Assembly: GCF_012844225.1 (NCBI RefSeq)
Contig: NZ_JABAGQ010000009.1
Coordinates: 1-64,000 of the forward strand
Length of the DNA stretch: 64,000 bases
Direction of reading: 5' to 3'
Source of the DNA: Rhodococcus sp. 105337
GTDB taxonomy: Bacteria; Actinomycetota; Actinomycetes; Mycobacteriales; Mycobacteriaceae
Every line of letters begins with the position of its first letter. Positions within the stretch are counted from its first letter, which is position 1. The notes beneath the pieces are model-generated. The model did no database searches. It saw only the letters and a list, made by a program, of their open reading frames with translations, and was not told where the DNA came from. Positions 49,393 through 58,790 of this stretch are shown here, piece by piece. The position numbers and the translations under genes were made by a program.

Positions 49393-50985
49393 TTAGCGGT
49401 CGCCGAAACGTTCTGCCCAGAACGGCAGGTTGCGGACGTAGTCGACGTCTTGCTTGCTGTCGTCGAAAACGAAGCCGATCAGGTCGTTTGCCAAACTGTG
49501 GACGCCTCGCGCGAGAGCCCAGACGGTGTCTTGACTTGTGTAGAGGTAGTACTCGCGAGGAATCGGGAGTAGGGGCTCCCAGGACACCCGCACCGAGCAA
49601 CCGTCACCCGGATTCTCGGTGATCGTTCCGCGGAGGTAAAAATCCATCACGGACACGCGGTGACCTCGGCGATCGAACGGAAGGTGGTCGGCGGTTGTAT
49701 TCCGGCGTGTGCGAACGGCGATGGGTTCACCGGGGAGCATGTCTGCGACTTTCGCTTCGTACCGCGGGTCGGGATCCGTACGCCATTCGCCTTTCGCGAT
49801 GAAGTCATCGACCTGGTTTCTCCCTGATGCGCGTGGCCCGCACCCGACGATCCAGTACAGGTCCACGTCGCCGAGTTCCTCGACGTCGATGTTCGTCTCG
49901 GGCTCTATGCCGATGCTCACGGACTCGACGTACGGGACGGAAGAATCCCACTGCGTAGTGGCATCCTCTTGCAAATCGTCTGCCGACCTTCGATATTCGG
50001 GATAGGCCAACTGCACCAGCTGCGGGCAGTGATACCGCGTGTAGACACAGAAGTGCTTACGCATGAGGTCGAGAACGAGCTGTGCAGCTGCGGCCGTGAC
50101 GTCGGGATCGGCTAGCAGTCCTTCGATTGCGTTCAGATCTCTCGGCTTGAGGCAGAGCAGGTCGCCGCCGGCATCAACGTACTCGCGCACTTCGATGCGA
50201 AGCCCGGGATGCCTGCGTCGTAGGGAATGCAGCGACCCCACTCGCGACAACAGCGTGCTTTCGCGCACGTTCAAGATCCCCTGGACGGCGCCGGGGGAGT
50301 CCTTGACGCCGTGGACGACGAGCACTTCCATCATTCCGACGCTGATGCAGAACCGGCGAGGAAACTTGCTGCCCCCAAACGTTCCGGTGCTCACCGACCA
50401 GTACTGGAATTCCGTGGCCCGCGGCGACGGCACACACGCTTCGAGGAAAGTGCGCAGCAGCGCGGTCAGCGCAGGCGCTTCGGGGAGGTCGCTGAAGCGG
50501 CGAGCAGCCGTGGAATACCGCACCTCCTGCTCGGAAAGATTCTTGAGGGGAGTGGTGTCGCGAGCATTGACTCCGCGCGGGTCGCGGATCCACTCCTTCT
50601 GCATTTCGTCGCCGAACAGCTCGTCGAGTGCGTCGCGACCGGTCGTAACATCGGAATGTACGACATTGCGCAACGGAATCTTCTGTGTCCTCAGTTCACG
50701 AATAAGCGTGCGCTCAAGGACGCGAAGCTGCTGCTTCGATGCGGCTTTCGGCAGGAGGCGAACACTCGCAATCTCGTTACCCCACTTCGCCGCATGCCCT
50801 CCCATTCGCGAGCGGAGGTCGACTGATTCTCCGAGGTAGTACGTGTCGTCGCTGAAGCCGAGCAGGTACCAACCGCTCCGTTTCGGTCCGTCGGCCGGCA
50901 GCGCGGACCGTCGCACATCCGCAAAGCTCACAGGAGCGCGGAACTTCCAGCGGTCTGCCCATTCATCGACACCACGAATCGTCAC
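49393..50985 (-). CDS. GIY-YIG nuclease fused to an EVE-like modified-base reader
   Basis: A 530-residue protein from a GTG start. The N-terminal GIY-YIG domain has GWYLLG (38-43) and YYLGES (49-54), then Arg 58 and the 'LERTLIRELR' helix with its Glu. The middle (about 130-350) is uncharacterised. From about 370 to 495 a domain reading 'YWIVGCG', 'FIAKGEW', 'LPGEPIAVRTRRN', 'LPFDRRGHRVSVMDF' and 'VRVSWEPL' is the EVE-like module found at the N-terminus of many McrB-type proteins. Nuclease plus reader in one chain predicts a stand-alone enzyme that cuts DNA bearing modified bases. I know of no named system with this exact layout. Confidence 0.75.
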   Translation of the reverse strand: MTIRGVDEWADRWKFRAPVSFADVRRSALPADGPKRSGWYLLGFSDDTYYLGESVDLRSRMGGHAAKWGNEIASVRLLPKAASKQQLRVLERTLIRELRTQKIPLRNVVHSDVTTGRDALDELFGDEMQKEWIRDPRGVNARDTTPLKNLSEQEVRYSTAARRFSDLPEAPALTALLRTFLEACVPSPRATEFQYWSVSTGTFGGSKFPRRFCISVGMMEVLVVHGVKDSPGAVQGILNVRESTLLSRVGSLHSLRRRHPGLRIEVREYVDAGGDLLCLKPRDLNAIEGLLADPDVTAAAAQLVLDLMRKHFCVYTRYHCPQLVQLAYPEYRRSADDLQEDATTQWDSSVPYVESVSIGIEPETNIDVEELGDVDLYWIVGCGPRASGRNQVDDFIAKGEWRTDPDPRYEAKVADMLPGEPIAVRTRRNTTADHLPFDRRGHRVSVMDFYLRGTITENPGDGCSVRVSWEPLLPIPREYYLYTSQDTVWALARGVHSLANDLIGFVFDDSKQDVDYVRNLPFWAERFGDR

Positions 50986-51166
50986 GGGCGAATAGTAAGA
51001 CTCCGCACAACGGGAGTTTCACGCGACCTGGTCGTATCGGATAAATGTAACGAAGTGCGGAGCAGCGTCGATAAAGGGCTCTGTGGTCGAATGCCAGAGG
51101 TCCCGGCCATGTGATGGAATGCGAGCCCGAATGACGCCGCTGCTCGCGGATCATAGGTCCCGATAG

Positions 51167-52252
51167 TCACCACTCGTGTGTGTGGGACGGGTCGTGTTTT
51201 TCGTAGCTCCCGACTCCCCGCCACAGTACTGATCCGGTGGGCAGCGCAGCGTATGCTCCGCGCGCAGCCGACTCGGTGCGCTTGTACAACACCGGTATCC
51301 GCGATACCGAAGCGATGGCGGGCAAAGACTCCCGACTCAGCGCGCGCGACATGTGTTCGAGTACGGGCATACTGGCGGATTTTCCGAGATTGCATCGCGG
51401 ATCGGTGGCGACCAGATTGGCGACGCCATCGATCGGGAGAAGCGACCACGGCAGGACGTGGTCGACGTGGATCTCGGCCATTATGCGGCCGTCGCAGTAG
51501 AAACACCGATTGTTCTGCAGTTCTCGGAGCGGCTCCGCGAGTGCGCGCAGAGCAGTGCGGTCTGAGCCGAACAGGAATCCGTCTAAATCTTCCGCATCGA
51601 GTTCCGCCCGGTTGAAACCGATCACATCTTGGGCCCAGCGCGACCGCAAGAAGGTTCGGAGCAAAGTCGATGTCCGCCGCAGTCCCTCGGGCACGCCTGG
51701 CCGTAGAGTGATGACGCCGATTCGATCGATCTCGACAACCGTCATCTTCTTGTGGAACTCGCTGGCATCGAACAGGAAGTCGTCGCGAAGACGACTGCGT
51801 GGCACCGTTTGAAGGTGGGTAAGCGGTTGTTGGGCAATAATTGTCCGGAGCGCCCGAACCAGTGAGTGGTAAGCAGGGTGATCGACTTCGCGTGCTGCCT
51901 CCGCTGTGCGAAAACCGTCGCGCAGCAGTACCTCTTTCGCGTCGGCGATCTTGTCCGGAATCGATCGTCCTTGGCGTGACTGTGCGAGCCGACCGTGTTG
52001 GTGGAACACCCGAACCTGCGTCCAGTAGTACGCGACGAACCGATGAGAGATCTCGTCGATAGGTACCGTGAGGGCTCCGTCGGGGGCCGGCGAGTGCTCG
52101 ACGCAGATGTCGATCAGCGCCATCAAGGTCGCGAGCTTGTACGTCGACTCTCGACGTCCGGTTTCCACCAGTTGAACCACCCGGGCTGCGAGGTCCACCG
52201 CGTCGAGGGGGCCACCGATAGCCTGCTGAAGATCGCTCATTCGCGATTCCAT
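51167..52252 (-). CDS. HNH endonuclease
   Basis: 361 residues from the ATG at 52252, which shares one base with the upstream stop (TGATG); ATGs at 52270 and 52240 are alternatives. The HNH core lies around residues 245-290: 'RCFYCDG' zinc knuckle, 'HVDHVLPWSLLP' and 'NLVATDPRCNLGKS'. The N-terminal 240 residues are mostly helical and read like the regulatory half of HNH proteins in defence islands ('ESTYKLATLMALIDICVEH'). It is coupled to the preceding gene, which may supply target recognition. The phrase 'YKLATLMAL' is shared with DUF-type HNH proteins I cannot name more closely. Confidence 0.8.
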   Translation of the reverse strand: MESRMSDLQQAIGGPLDAVDLAARVVQLVETGRRESTYKLATLMALIDICVEHSPAPDGALTVPIDEISHRFVAYYWTQVRVFHQHGRLAQSRQGRSIPDKIADAKEVLLRDGFRTAEAAREVDHPAYHSLVRALRTIIAQQPLTHLQTVPRSRLRDDFLFDASEFHKKMTVVEIDRIGVITLRPGVPEGLRRTSTLLRTFLRSRWAQDVIGFNRAELDAEDLDGFLFGSDRTALRALAEPLRELQNNRCFYCDGRIMAEIHVDHVLPWSLLPIDGVANLVATDPRCNLGKSASMPVLEHMSRALSRESLPAIASVSRIPVLYKRTESAARGAYAALPTGSVLWRGVGSYEKHDPSHTHEW

Positions 52253-53121
52253 CACGCGCAATAGTCGCAACGCCCGCTACGGGGAAGGGCAGTGTGATGT
52301 TCCGGGCACAGCTCGATCTTCTCGGGACGAGCTGCCGCAGCCTTACGCGCTGCCACTTCGCGTGACGCGGTGACCTGGGGCGGGAGCGTAGGAGTGCCTC
52401 CGTCCGAAGGCAGATCGGTGCTGAAAGCGCGGTAGCACCTGAGGCGGGCTTCGGCAGCGTGATGATCGAGGTCGTCCGGAACGGGCTCACCTGCTGTCTC
52501 GAGGACGAACCGGTACCCGTCGCCGACCGTCTGGTTCTGGGTGACGCACAGAGCGGTGAGCGGCGGTTCGCCCCGGCGGGCACATTCTCCGACGACGACT
52601 GCCAGTACCTTGCCGATCCAATTGCGCATCTGCGACCTAGTCCGAATTCCCGAGAGTTCCTGGACCTTTTCCGCCAGCTCCTTGTAGGTGACGAAGTCGT
52701 TGTAGCGGGTAGCGGTCTCCAGCAGGACGTCGTGCGCGACCCTTCCCCACTCAGCGATCGCATCGCGGAAGGACACAGCAGATCCGTCGGATACACGCCA
52801 GGTGCCCGGTGTCGTTGCGGGAGCGGGCTCGACATGGTCGATCTCGTCGGCAGTGCTCACGGGTTCGTCGGTCGAAGGATCTGTGCTCGAGACGGCCCGC
52901 GGCGTGTAGGTGCTCGTGGCGAAGCCGAGCGTGCGGAGCTGAGCCAACGCATGGTGGGTATTGAAGGCGGAGCGCGGCTGCCCTGTGATCAAGTGGTACG
53001 CCTGTTTCGGAGGATAGAGAACACCGTCGACGTCTGCCCAGTGTTCCTGGAGAGGTTCGGGGGCAGCCTTCCGGATCAATGCGGCGGTGGTTTCGATGTC
53101 CGAATCGGGCGTATCACTCAT
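52252..53121 (-). CDS. Uncharacterised partner of the HNH nuclease with C-terminal zinc knuckle
   Basis: 289 residues from the ATG at 53121 (an upstream GTG at 53196 would add 25 residues of unlikely composition). The N-terminal about 65 residues ('VDGVLYPPKQAYHLITGQPRS') resemble the head domain of ScoMcrA-like proteins. The middle (about 120-210) contains 'TRYNDFVTYKELAEKVQ' and 'RSQMRNWIGKVLAVV', a segment seen in proteins next to HNH enzymes. The last 15 residues, together with 'ELCPEHH', carry Cys/His pairs (CPEHH...RCDYC) that could bind zinc. It overlaps the HNH gene by one base and is divergent from the UDG-like gene. Confidence 0.6.
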   Translation of the reverse strand: MSDTPDSDIETTAALIRKAAPEPLQEHWADVDGVLYPPKQAYHLITGQPRSAFNTHHALAQLRTLGFATSTYTPRAVSSTDPSTDEPVSTADEIDHVEPAPATTPGTWRVSDGSAVSFRDAIAEWGRVAHDVLLETATRYNDFVTYKELAEKVQELSGIRTRSQMRNWIGKVLAVVVGECARRGEPPLTALCVTQNQTVGDGYRFVLETAGEPVPDDLDHHAAEARLRCYRAFSTDLPSDGGTPTLPPQVTASREVAARKAAAARPEKIELCPEHHTALPRSGRCDYCA

Positions 53122-53238
53122 GTGCCCAATTAGAGCGCGTAGTGCCGACAGTCTTCGCTTCGACCCCGCCAGGGTGCGTGAATTCTCGGGACTCACAGCG
53201 GCAGATGCACTCTCGCACGATCCGAAAAGGTGTCAGAT

Positions 53239-54059
53239 ATGGAGTACTGTCCGCTGGTCGACTGTTCTGTCGGCGGTCGAATCAATACGGGCATAGGGGC
53301 CTTGAACGCCGACAACCGCGTGCTGGAATCGATCATTCATTGCGAGATCCTGGCTCGATGCAAGGCCGGTGAGGACTTGACGTGTTCGAAGGTCGTTTCC
53401 GTGCAGGATGTGCCTCTGTCCGAGCACCAGGTGCCCGAACCGTGGACAGGGCATCTCGATAGAGCTCGTCTGGTTTTCATCAGTAGCAATCCCTCGATCG
53501 ACCCGCGAGAGGCGTATCCGAGTTGGGAGACGATATCGCCGGATCCGTTCGATACTTCACCGACCGGTTCGACGGAGGGCACGGGCAGATCCGTGACGGC
53601 ATCTACAGTCCGTTGCCGGAGGGCGGATGGTCCGGCGCGGTCCGTTTTTGGGCAGCGGTAAGGCAACGGGCGTTTGAGCTGATTCCCGGGGCTACTCCCG
53701 GGGTCGACTATGCGCTCACGGAGGTCGTGCACTGCAAGAGCACGAATGAGATCGGTGTGGAGGAGGCACGTCATACGTGTGCGACGAAGCACCTTCCCAA
53801 CGTGTTGGCGGCTGCGACGGAAGCGCGAGTCGTTGCGGTGATCGGTGTGCACGCCGCCCGTGAGGTCTCGCGTCTGTTCGACCTGGGCCTCGACGGGAAC
53901 AGCAGGTACGCGGAGCTCGATCTGGATGGCAGCCGCCGCGTATTCGTCTACCTGGATCATCCGTCGAGCTGGGGAAAGAAGAAGCGTTTCGCTATGGCTC
54001 TAACGCATGACGAGCTCGACCGAGTGCGCATGGCGCTCGCAGACAGCACTCTCGAGTAG
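53239..54059 (+). pseudogene. Uracil-DNA-glycosylase-fold-like gene split by a frameshift
   Basis: Two adjacent plus-strand frames encode one protein. The first part starts at ATG 53239 with an AAAGG site and runs through a Cys-rich N-terminus to 'LVFISSNPSIDPREAYPSW'. The second continues in the -1 frame from 'DDIAGSVRYF' to the stop at 54059. The break is near 53523-53535, within GTTGGGAGACG; adding one base joins the parts smoothly. 'FISSNPS', 'TEVVHCKS' and 'VVAVIGVHAAREV' recall the UDG superfamily. The Cys residues near the N-terminus may bind zinc. Inactivation or a sequencing error are both possible. Family assignment is moderate. Confidence 0.55.
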
Positions 54060-54067
54060 GATCGCGG

Positions 54068-54478
54068 TCACGCCGGCGACGGACTCCGACCCGTGCGTAC
54101 CACCAACAGCCCCGCCGCCACCATCACCTGGCCCACCATCAAGGCTGCCGGCAGCGCGATGAGTTCCCACCCGGTCGAGGCGAACCCGAAAGCCCACACC
54201 AGGATGGCCGCGGCCAGAGCCACTGTGGTCACCTGTCCGAGCGCCATGAGGACTGTCGCCCTCCCTCGAGTGCGTCGCCGGAGAACGCAGGCGGTCCCGA
54301 CGATGGCTCCGGCGAGAGAACAGGGCAATCCGACCAATGTCGGCAGCACCACCAGCAGTTCGAGACCACGGCCGCCGACTTCGACCACTCCCGACGCGAC
54401 CAGCTGAGGCACCACGTAGATCAGGACCGCAACCGTGCACAACACCGAGGTGATCGAGACGGTCAGGAGCATCTTCAT
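54068..54478 (-). CDS. Small integral membrane protein
   Basis: 136 residues from the ATG at 54478, with an alternative Met two residues in. Four hydrophobic segments are seen, at about 4-26, 40-65, 77-98 and 106-127. An 'RRRTRGR' loop in the middle should face the cytoplasm. No family is recognised. It overlaps no gene and is oriented away from the envelope operon to its right. A longer frame upstream runs antisense to that operon and is not convincing. Confidence 0.6.
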   Translation of the reverse strand: MKMLLTVSITSVLCTVAVLIYVVPQLVASGVVEVGGRGLELLVVLPTLVGLPCSLAGAIVGTACVLRRRTRGRATVLMALGQVTTVALAAAILVWAFGFASTGWELIALPAALMVGQVMVAAGLLVVRTGRSPSPA

Positions 54479-54692
54479 GCAGGGAAGGTAACGGACGAGG
54501 GGATCCGTTCGAGGATGCCCCGGACGGACCGCAGAGTTTCGGTCGAAAGCCGCCGCAACCGAGGGGCGAATGGCACAGAATGGAGCGGTAACCAATAGCA
54601 GGCAAGTGGGAAAGGTGCTTGCAGGATCCATCGTCCACCCCGCTTCTCGGCGCTTGAAAGATGCTGGGGGACTAGCAGTTTCAGGATGTGCG

Positions 54693-55952
54693 ATGATCGA
54701 GGCACTCGTGGGGATCCACGCGACGGATGGTGAGCCCGACCAGGCTCGGCCCGGACTGCCGACGCGAACCGAGGACGATCCAGGTGGCGCCGGCGTCTCC
54801 GTGGAGAGGCTGCTCGCGATCGCGAAGCTGACCCCTGCGCAGGCGGCCGTGCTCGTCACCGATGTGGTCGATCAGGTCGGGTCGGAACACGAGCCGGGGC
54901 GTTCTCGGGCGAGTTTTCGAGCAAATGCCGTGACGGTGTCCGACAGCGGGCACCTCACGATCGAGCGCGGCGGGAACGCGGGATCCCGGGACGAGGTCCG
55001 TGATGCGCTCGCGGTCCTACTTCGAGAGGTCGCGGCGAACTGTCGCAGCGCCGCATTTGCGGACCGGCTGGACGAATCGATCGCCGAGGCGTCGGACCCG
55101 GTCGTCCTCGCGCAGCTCGTGCGTAGCACTGTCGCAACAGAATTCGGTCCGGACGAGGTGGAGGCGACGCGGCGTCAGCTCGCCGCGCTCGTCTCTGCGG
55201 TGCTGGGACGTGCCCGTCCGGAGGGTCGAGCGCACGAACGGCCGGACGCGCCGGATCAGCCGCCCCCGGCCGCCGGGTCCTCTCTTGCCTCGACCGGCTG
55301 GCAGCCACCCACAGGGAAGATCTGGCATCGCAGGAGAAGGCGACCGTCGTGGCGCCGAGGTCTGCTCGCTCTGCTCGCCCTCCTCGTACTCGCCGGGATG
55401 GTGTGGGTGGCTCCGAAAGCATGGTCGGAGCTGCGGCAGGGATGGAACACCCTCCTCGACCCGGGGGAGTCGTCGATGGACGATCAGATCAGTCCGGTTT
55501 CGCCGCCGCCCCCGGCGCCCGACGCCGCATCCCCTCCGGCCGAGCCGGGGTCCACCGAGCCGGGCCCCGTCCCCGTCGATCTTCCGGGTGAAGCCGGACC
55601 GATCACCCGGATGGTCGCGAGCTTTGCCAACGGTGCCTGTGAGCCGGGGCGATCGTGCAACCTGCGGGTGGACGTCGGCGTCGATCCCGCAGCGAATGTC
55701 GGTGCGGTGACCTGGAATCTGACCGTCTACGACAGATGTACGGGTGCTGTCGGTCCCGGTGGTGCGGTCACGGTGCCGGTACCGCCCGGCACGCAGGAGG
55801 CCTACGGCGTCGGTCGCGTCGATCTGCCACCGGGTTCTGCCCTGGCGGTCGCCGCGGTCAGCACGGCTCCCGCTGCCGCCGCGTCGGAGCCGCTGTACGT
55901 GCCCACCGAGAACGTCACCTGCCCGCCGGGAGGCTCTGGTGCAGGCGGATAG
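54693..55952 (+). CDS. Membrane-anchored protein upstream of the RodA-PBP fusion
   Basis: 419 residues from the ATG at 54693, preceded by an AGGA element; frames extending to 54570 look non-coding. The N-terminal about 200 residues are hydrophilic and helical ('LTPAQAAVLVTDVVDQV'). A basic patch and one transmembrane helix follow at about 222-241. A Pro-rich spacer leads to an exported about 110-residue domain with Cys pairs ('GACEPGRSCNL', 'YDRCTG', 'NVTCPPGG') that could form disulfides. It overlaps the RodA-PBP start by 14 bp, so it probably acts with that peptidoglycan synthase, perhaps as an assembly or regulatory partner. No family name is known to me. Confidence 0.65.
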   Translation: MIEALVGIHATDGEPDQARPGLPTRTEDDPGGAGVSVERLLAIAKLTPAQAAVLVTDVVDQVGSEHEPGRSRASFRANAVTVSDSGHLTIERGGNAGSRDEVRDALAVLLREVAANCRSAAFADRLDESIAEASDPVVLAQLVRSTVATEFGPDEVEATRRQLAALVSAVLGRARPEGRAHERPDAPDQPPPAAGSSLASTGWQPPTGKIWHRRRRRPSWRRGLLALLALLVLAGMVWVAPKAWSELRQGWNTLLDPGESSMDDQISPVSPPPPAPDAASPPAEPGSTEPGPVPVDLPGEAGPITRMVASFANGACEPGRSCNLRVDVGVDPAANVGAVTWNLTVYDRCTGAVGPGGAVTVPVPPGTQEAYGVGRVDLPPGSALAVAAVSTAPAAAASEPLYVPTENVTCPPGGSGAGG

Positions 55953-58752
55953 GCGCCGATCCGATCCCTGGCTCGTCGCTGCGGCAGTCGTCCTGGTCGC
56001 TCTCGGCGTGCTCAACATGTGGACGACGGGAATGACGGCACCGGCAGTGCGTCACGCGGTTCTCGCCGGCGTGGGCCTCGGCGCCATGTGGGCGACCTCG
56101 CGAATGCGGATCGCTACCCTGAGCCGTTTCGGCTGGATCCTGTACATCGTCTCGGTTGTCCTGCTGGTGGCGGTGCCGCTGATCGGTATCGCGACGATGG
56201 GCGCGCAGCGCTGGCTGAATCTCGGCGTGTTCACCCTGCAACCCTCCGAGATCGCCAAGCTCGCCCTGGTTCTGGTGCCCGCATCGATACTGGCTCGTGA
56301 CTACACGGTCCGCAGGTTCCTGGCGGTCCTGGCGGTTGCGTGTGTGCCGATCGCGCTGGTCGCACTGCAACCCGACCTGTCGACGGCCGTGGTCCTCGTC
56401 TTCACCGTGGTGCTCATGTTGATCCTTGCCCGGGTGCCGATGCGGTCACTGCTCCCGCTGTTCGCGCTCGGCGTCGCCTCGTTACCGCTGGCGTTGCTGT
56501 TCCTCCGCCCGTACCAACTCGATCGGATCAACGTCTTTCTCTCGCGCGACGCGGATCCGCAGGGTTCGGGCTGGGCTGCCTGGCAGGCGGACATCGCGAT
56601 CGGCAGCGCGGGATGGTGGGGCCTCGGCCGGGAACCGGACTACGGCCTCCGGGCCACCTACCTGCCTGAATCCGAGCACGACCTGGCCTTCGCGAGCTTG
56701 GTGTACGGATGGGGTCTGGTCGCCGGGCTGGCTGTCGTGCTGGCCGTCGTGATCATCGTGTGGCGCGCCGTCCTCGCTGCCCGACACGCACGGACGAAGG
56801 AAGCGGCACTCGTCGCGGCGGGTGTCGCCGGACTGTTCGGAATTCACACGGTGGTTTCGGTCGCCCAGAGCCTGTCGCTGCTGCCGCATACGGGCATGCC
56901 CATCCCCTTGTTCAGTTACGGGGGCACCGCCTCGATCGTCGGGTTCGTCTCCCTCGGCCTGGTGCTCGCGGTGCGGCGCGACGGCGTGACGCGTTCGCTG
57001 TGGGCCACCGAATCCCGGAAGCGACGGCTCCCTCGCGGAGTGTCGACGAGCGCGGTGGCGGTGACCGCGTCGCTCGTCGCGATGTCGATGTTCGCCTGGC
57101 AACTCCAGACCGCTCACGGCGGCGATCTGCGGGCCACCAGCGACACGCAGATGCTGCGCTGTCTCCGACTGCCCGCCGAACGAGGTGACATTCTCGACCG
57201 AAACGGTGTTCCGGTCGCGGTCAATGTCGCCGAATACTCCGTTGCGGTGGTTCCGCGGATGTTCGCCGACGGTGACCCTGGGGTACGCGACGAACTCGCC
57301 GCACTCCTCGCCGTCACGCCTGACGCACTCGCGGACGACCTGACGAGCGCGGAAGAGGAGATGCAGCTCGTGCTCGGACGCGTCGGGGCCGAGCAGGCCC
57401 GGCGAATCGTGGATGCCCAGTTGCCCTGGGTGCTCGTGTATCCGACCGGACGCAGGCAGTATCCCCAGGGGGAGTCGCTGGCGTCCGTCCTCGGGTACGT
57501 CGGGACCGCGGACGAGCAGGGCATGCAGTACTGGCCGAACCTCCCGCTCGGAGCGCGGGTGGGCAAGGCGGGACTCGAGATGCAGTACGACGCGTTGCTC
57601 CGCGGCGTCGACGGCCGGCAGTGCATGTACGTCGATCCGTCCGGGCGTCCGGTCGGCACAGGGGAGAGGGTGGACCCGGTACGGGGTCACGACCTGCGGT
57701 TGCACCTCGACCTCGGCTTGCAACAGGCCGCGACCGATGCGCTCGCACAGGCGATGCGCACCAGCGGAGGCGACCTCGGTGCCGCAGTCGTGATGGATGC
57801 CCGCACCGGTGGGGTGCTGGCACTGGCAAGTGTTCCCGGCTACGACAACAACGTCTTCGAACCACCGGTCGACCCGGTCGCGCTCGCGGCGCAAACCGAG
57901 GGCACGGGGCCGGGGCGGATGCTCAACCACGCTGCGCAGACCGCCGTGCCTCCAGGCTCGACGTTCAAGATCGTTACCGCCGCGGCGAATGCGGCGTCGC
58001 ACGTGCTGTCGCCGGACACTGTGCTCGCGGGCGGCGCCTCCTATTCCTACGGAGGGCACACTTTTGCGAACTGGCAGCCCATGGGAGGCAACAGCCTGCT
58101 GGGGGCCATCCAGTGGTCGGACAACGTCTACTTCTACCAGCTCGCCGACCTCCTCGGCCCCGAGCGCATCGCGACGACCGCGGGTGAACTGGGCGCCGGC
58201 TCGCCGACGGGCATCGATCTGCCCAACGAGTCCGCGGGTTTCCTCGGCACACCGGAGAACGTCAGCAGCATCGGTGGGGCCTGGTATCCGGGGTCGACCC
58301 TGCTGATGGGAATCGGTCAGGGCACCGTCAGCTCGACCCCGCTGCAGGTGGCTCGCTGGACGTCGGGCATCGCCTCCGGCGCGATGGTGACGCCCCAACT
58401 CGCGGCGTCCTACGGGCCGGCGGAGGGCGTGCCCGTTCCGACAGAGGCCCCGCATCGACTGTCGTTCGCGGACGAACTCGGACCTGTGCGAGCGGGGATG
58501 CGTGCATCGGCCGCCGCCGGTACCGCCGGTCAGCTCGCGAGCCTGCCGGTGCCGGCCGGGGCGAAGACCGGTACCGCCGAGGATCCCTCGGCCCCCGGAA
58601 AGGGCCTCAATGCCTGGTTTTCCGCGGTGGCACCCTTCGATGCACCGGAGGTCGTGGTGACGGCACTCGTGCGGGGTGGTGGATTCGGTTCGGCGACATC
58701 AGGTCCGGTGGTCAAGACTCTGCTCGAGCGCTATCTCGCCCAGACCCGCTGA
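55939..58752 (+). CDS. RodA/FtsW (SEDS) glycosyltransferase fused to a penicillin-binding transpeptidase
   Basis: One 937-residue chain from GTG 55939, which follows GGGAGG by 5 bp. Residues 1-350 are a SEDS polymerase with about nine or ten membrane spans, including 'TLQPSEIAKLALVL' (99-112), an extracytoplasmic 'RDADPQGSGWAAWQ' loop and 'LFSYGGTA' (324-331). Residues 370-937 are a class B PBP: a membrane anchor near 370-388, 'RGDILDRNG', then STFK with active-site Ser 674, SDN 727-729 and KTG 876-878. RodA and PBP2 normally are separate partners. The fusion would polymerise and cross-link peptidoglycan as one unit. The SEDS motif near 244-260 reads 'ESEHDLAFAS' rather than the usual TDFIFA. 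Confidence 0.93.
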   Translation: MQADRRRSDPWLVAAAVVLVALGVLNMWTTGMTAPAVRHAVLAGVGLGAMWATSRMRIATLSRFGWILYIVSVVLLVAVPLIGIATMGAQRWLNLGVFTLQPSEIAKLALVLVPASILARDYTVRRFLAVLAVACVPIALVALQPDLSTAVVLVFTVVLMLILARVPMRSLLPLFALGVASLPLALLFLRPYQLDRINVFLSRDADPQGSGWAAWQADIAIGSAGWWGLGREPDYGLRATYLPESEHDLAFASLVYGWGLVAGLAVVLAVVIIVWRAVLAARHARTKEAALVAAGVAGLFGIHTVVSVAQSLSLLPHTGMPIPLFSYGGTASIVGFVSLGLVLAVRRDGVTRSLWATESRKRRLPRGVSTSAVAVTASLVAMSMFAWQLQTAHGGDLRATSDTQMLRCLRLPAERGDILDRNGVPVAVNVAEYSVAVVPRMFADGDPGVRDELAALLAVTPDALADDLTSAEEEMQLVLGRVGAEQARRIVDAQLPWVLVYPTGRRQYPQGESLASVLGYVGTADEQGMQYWPNLPLGARVGKAGLEMQYDALLRGVDGRQCMYVDPSGRPVGTGERVDPVRGHDLRLHLDLGLQQAATDALAQAMRTSGGDLGAAVVMDARTGGVLALASVPGYDNNVFEPPVDPVALAAQTEGTGPGRMLNHAAQTAVPPGSTFKIVTAAANAASHVLSPDTVLAGGASYSYGGHTFANWQPMGGNSLLGAIQWSDNVYFYQLADLLGPERIATTAGELGAGSPTGIDLPNESAGFLGTPENVSSIGGAWYPGSTLLMGIGQGTVSSTPLQVARWTSGIASGAMVTPQLAASYGPAEGVPVPTEAPHRLSFADELGPVRAGMRASAAAGTAGQLASLPVPAGAKTGTAEDPSAPGKGLNAWFSAVAPFDAPEVVVTALVRGGGFGSATSGPVVKTLLERYLAQTR

Positions 58753-58790
58753 CCAACCAGACCCGCTGACCAACCAGACCCGCTGAACAT
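58741..58790. repeat. 17-bp tandem repeat over the end of the RodA-PBP gene
   Basis: CAGACCCGCTGACCAAC occurs at 58741-58757 and 58758-58774, then a third partial copy (CAGACCCGCTGA) follows. The first copy encodes the last residues and stop of the gene, so the repeat triplicates the stop-codon neighbourhood without altering the protein. Confidence 0.85.

Noticed and set aside
56482-58455. Minus-strand frame of 657 codons opposite the RodA-PBP fusion
   Set aside because: Codon-composition shadow of a confidently identified gene; Arg/His-rich with no domain.
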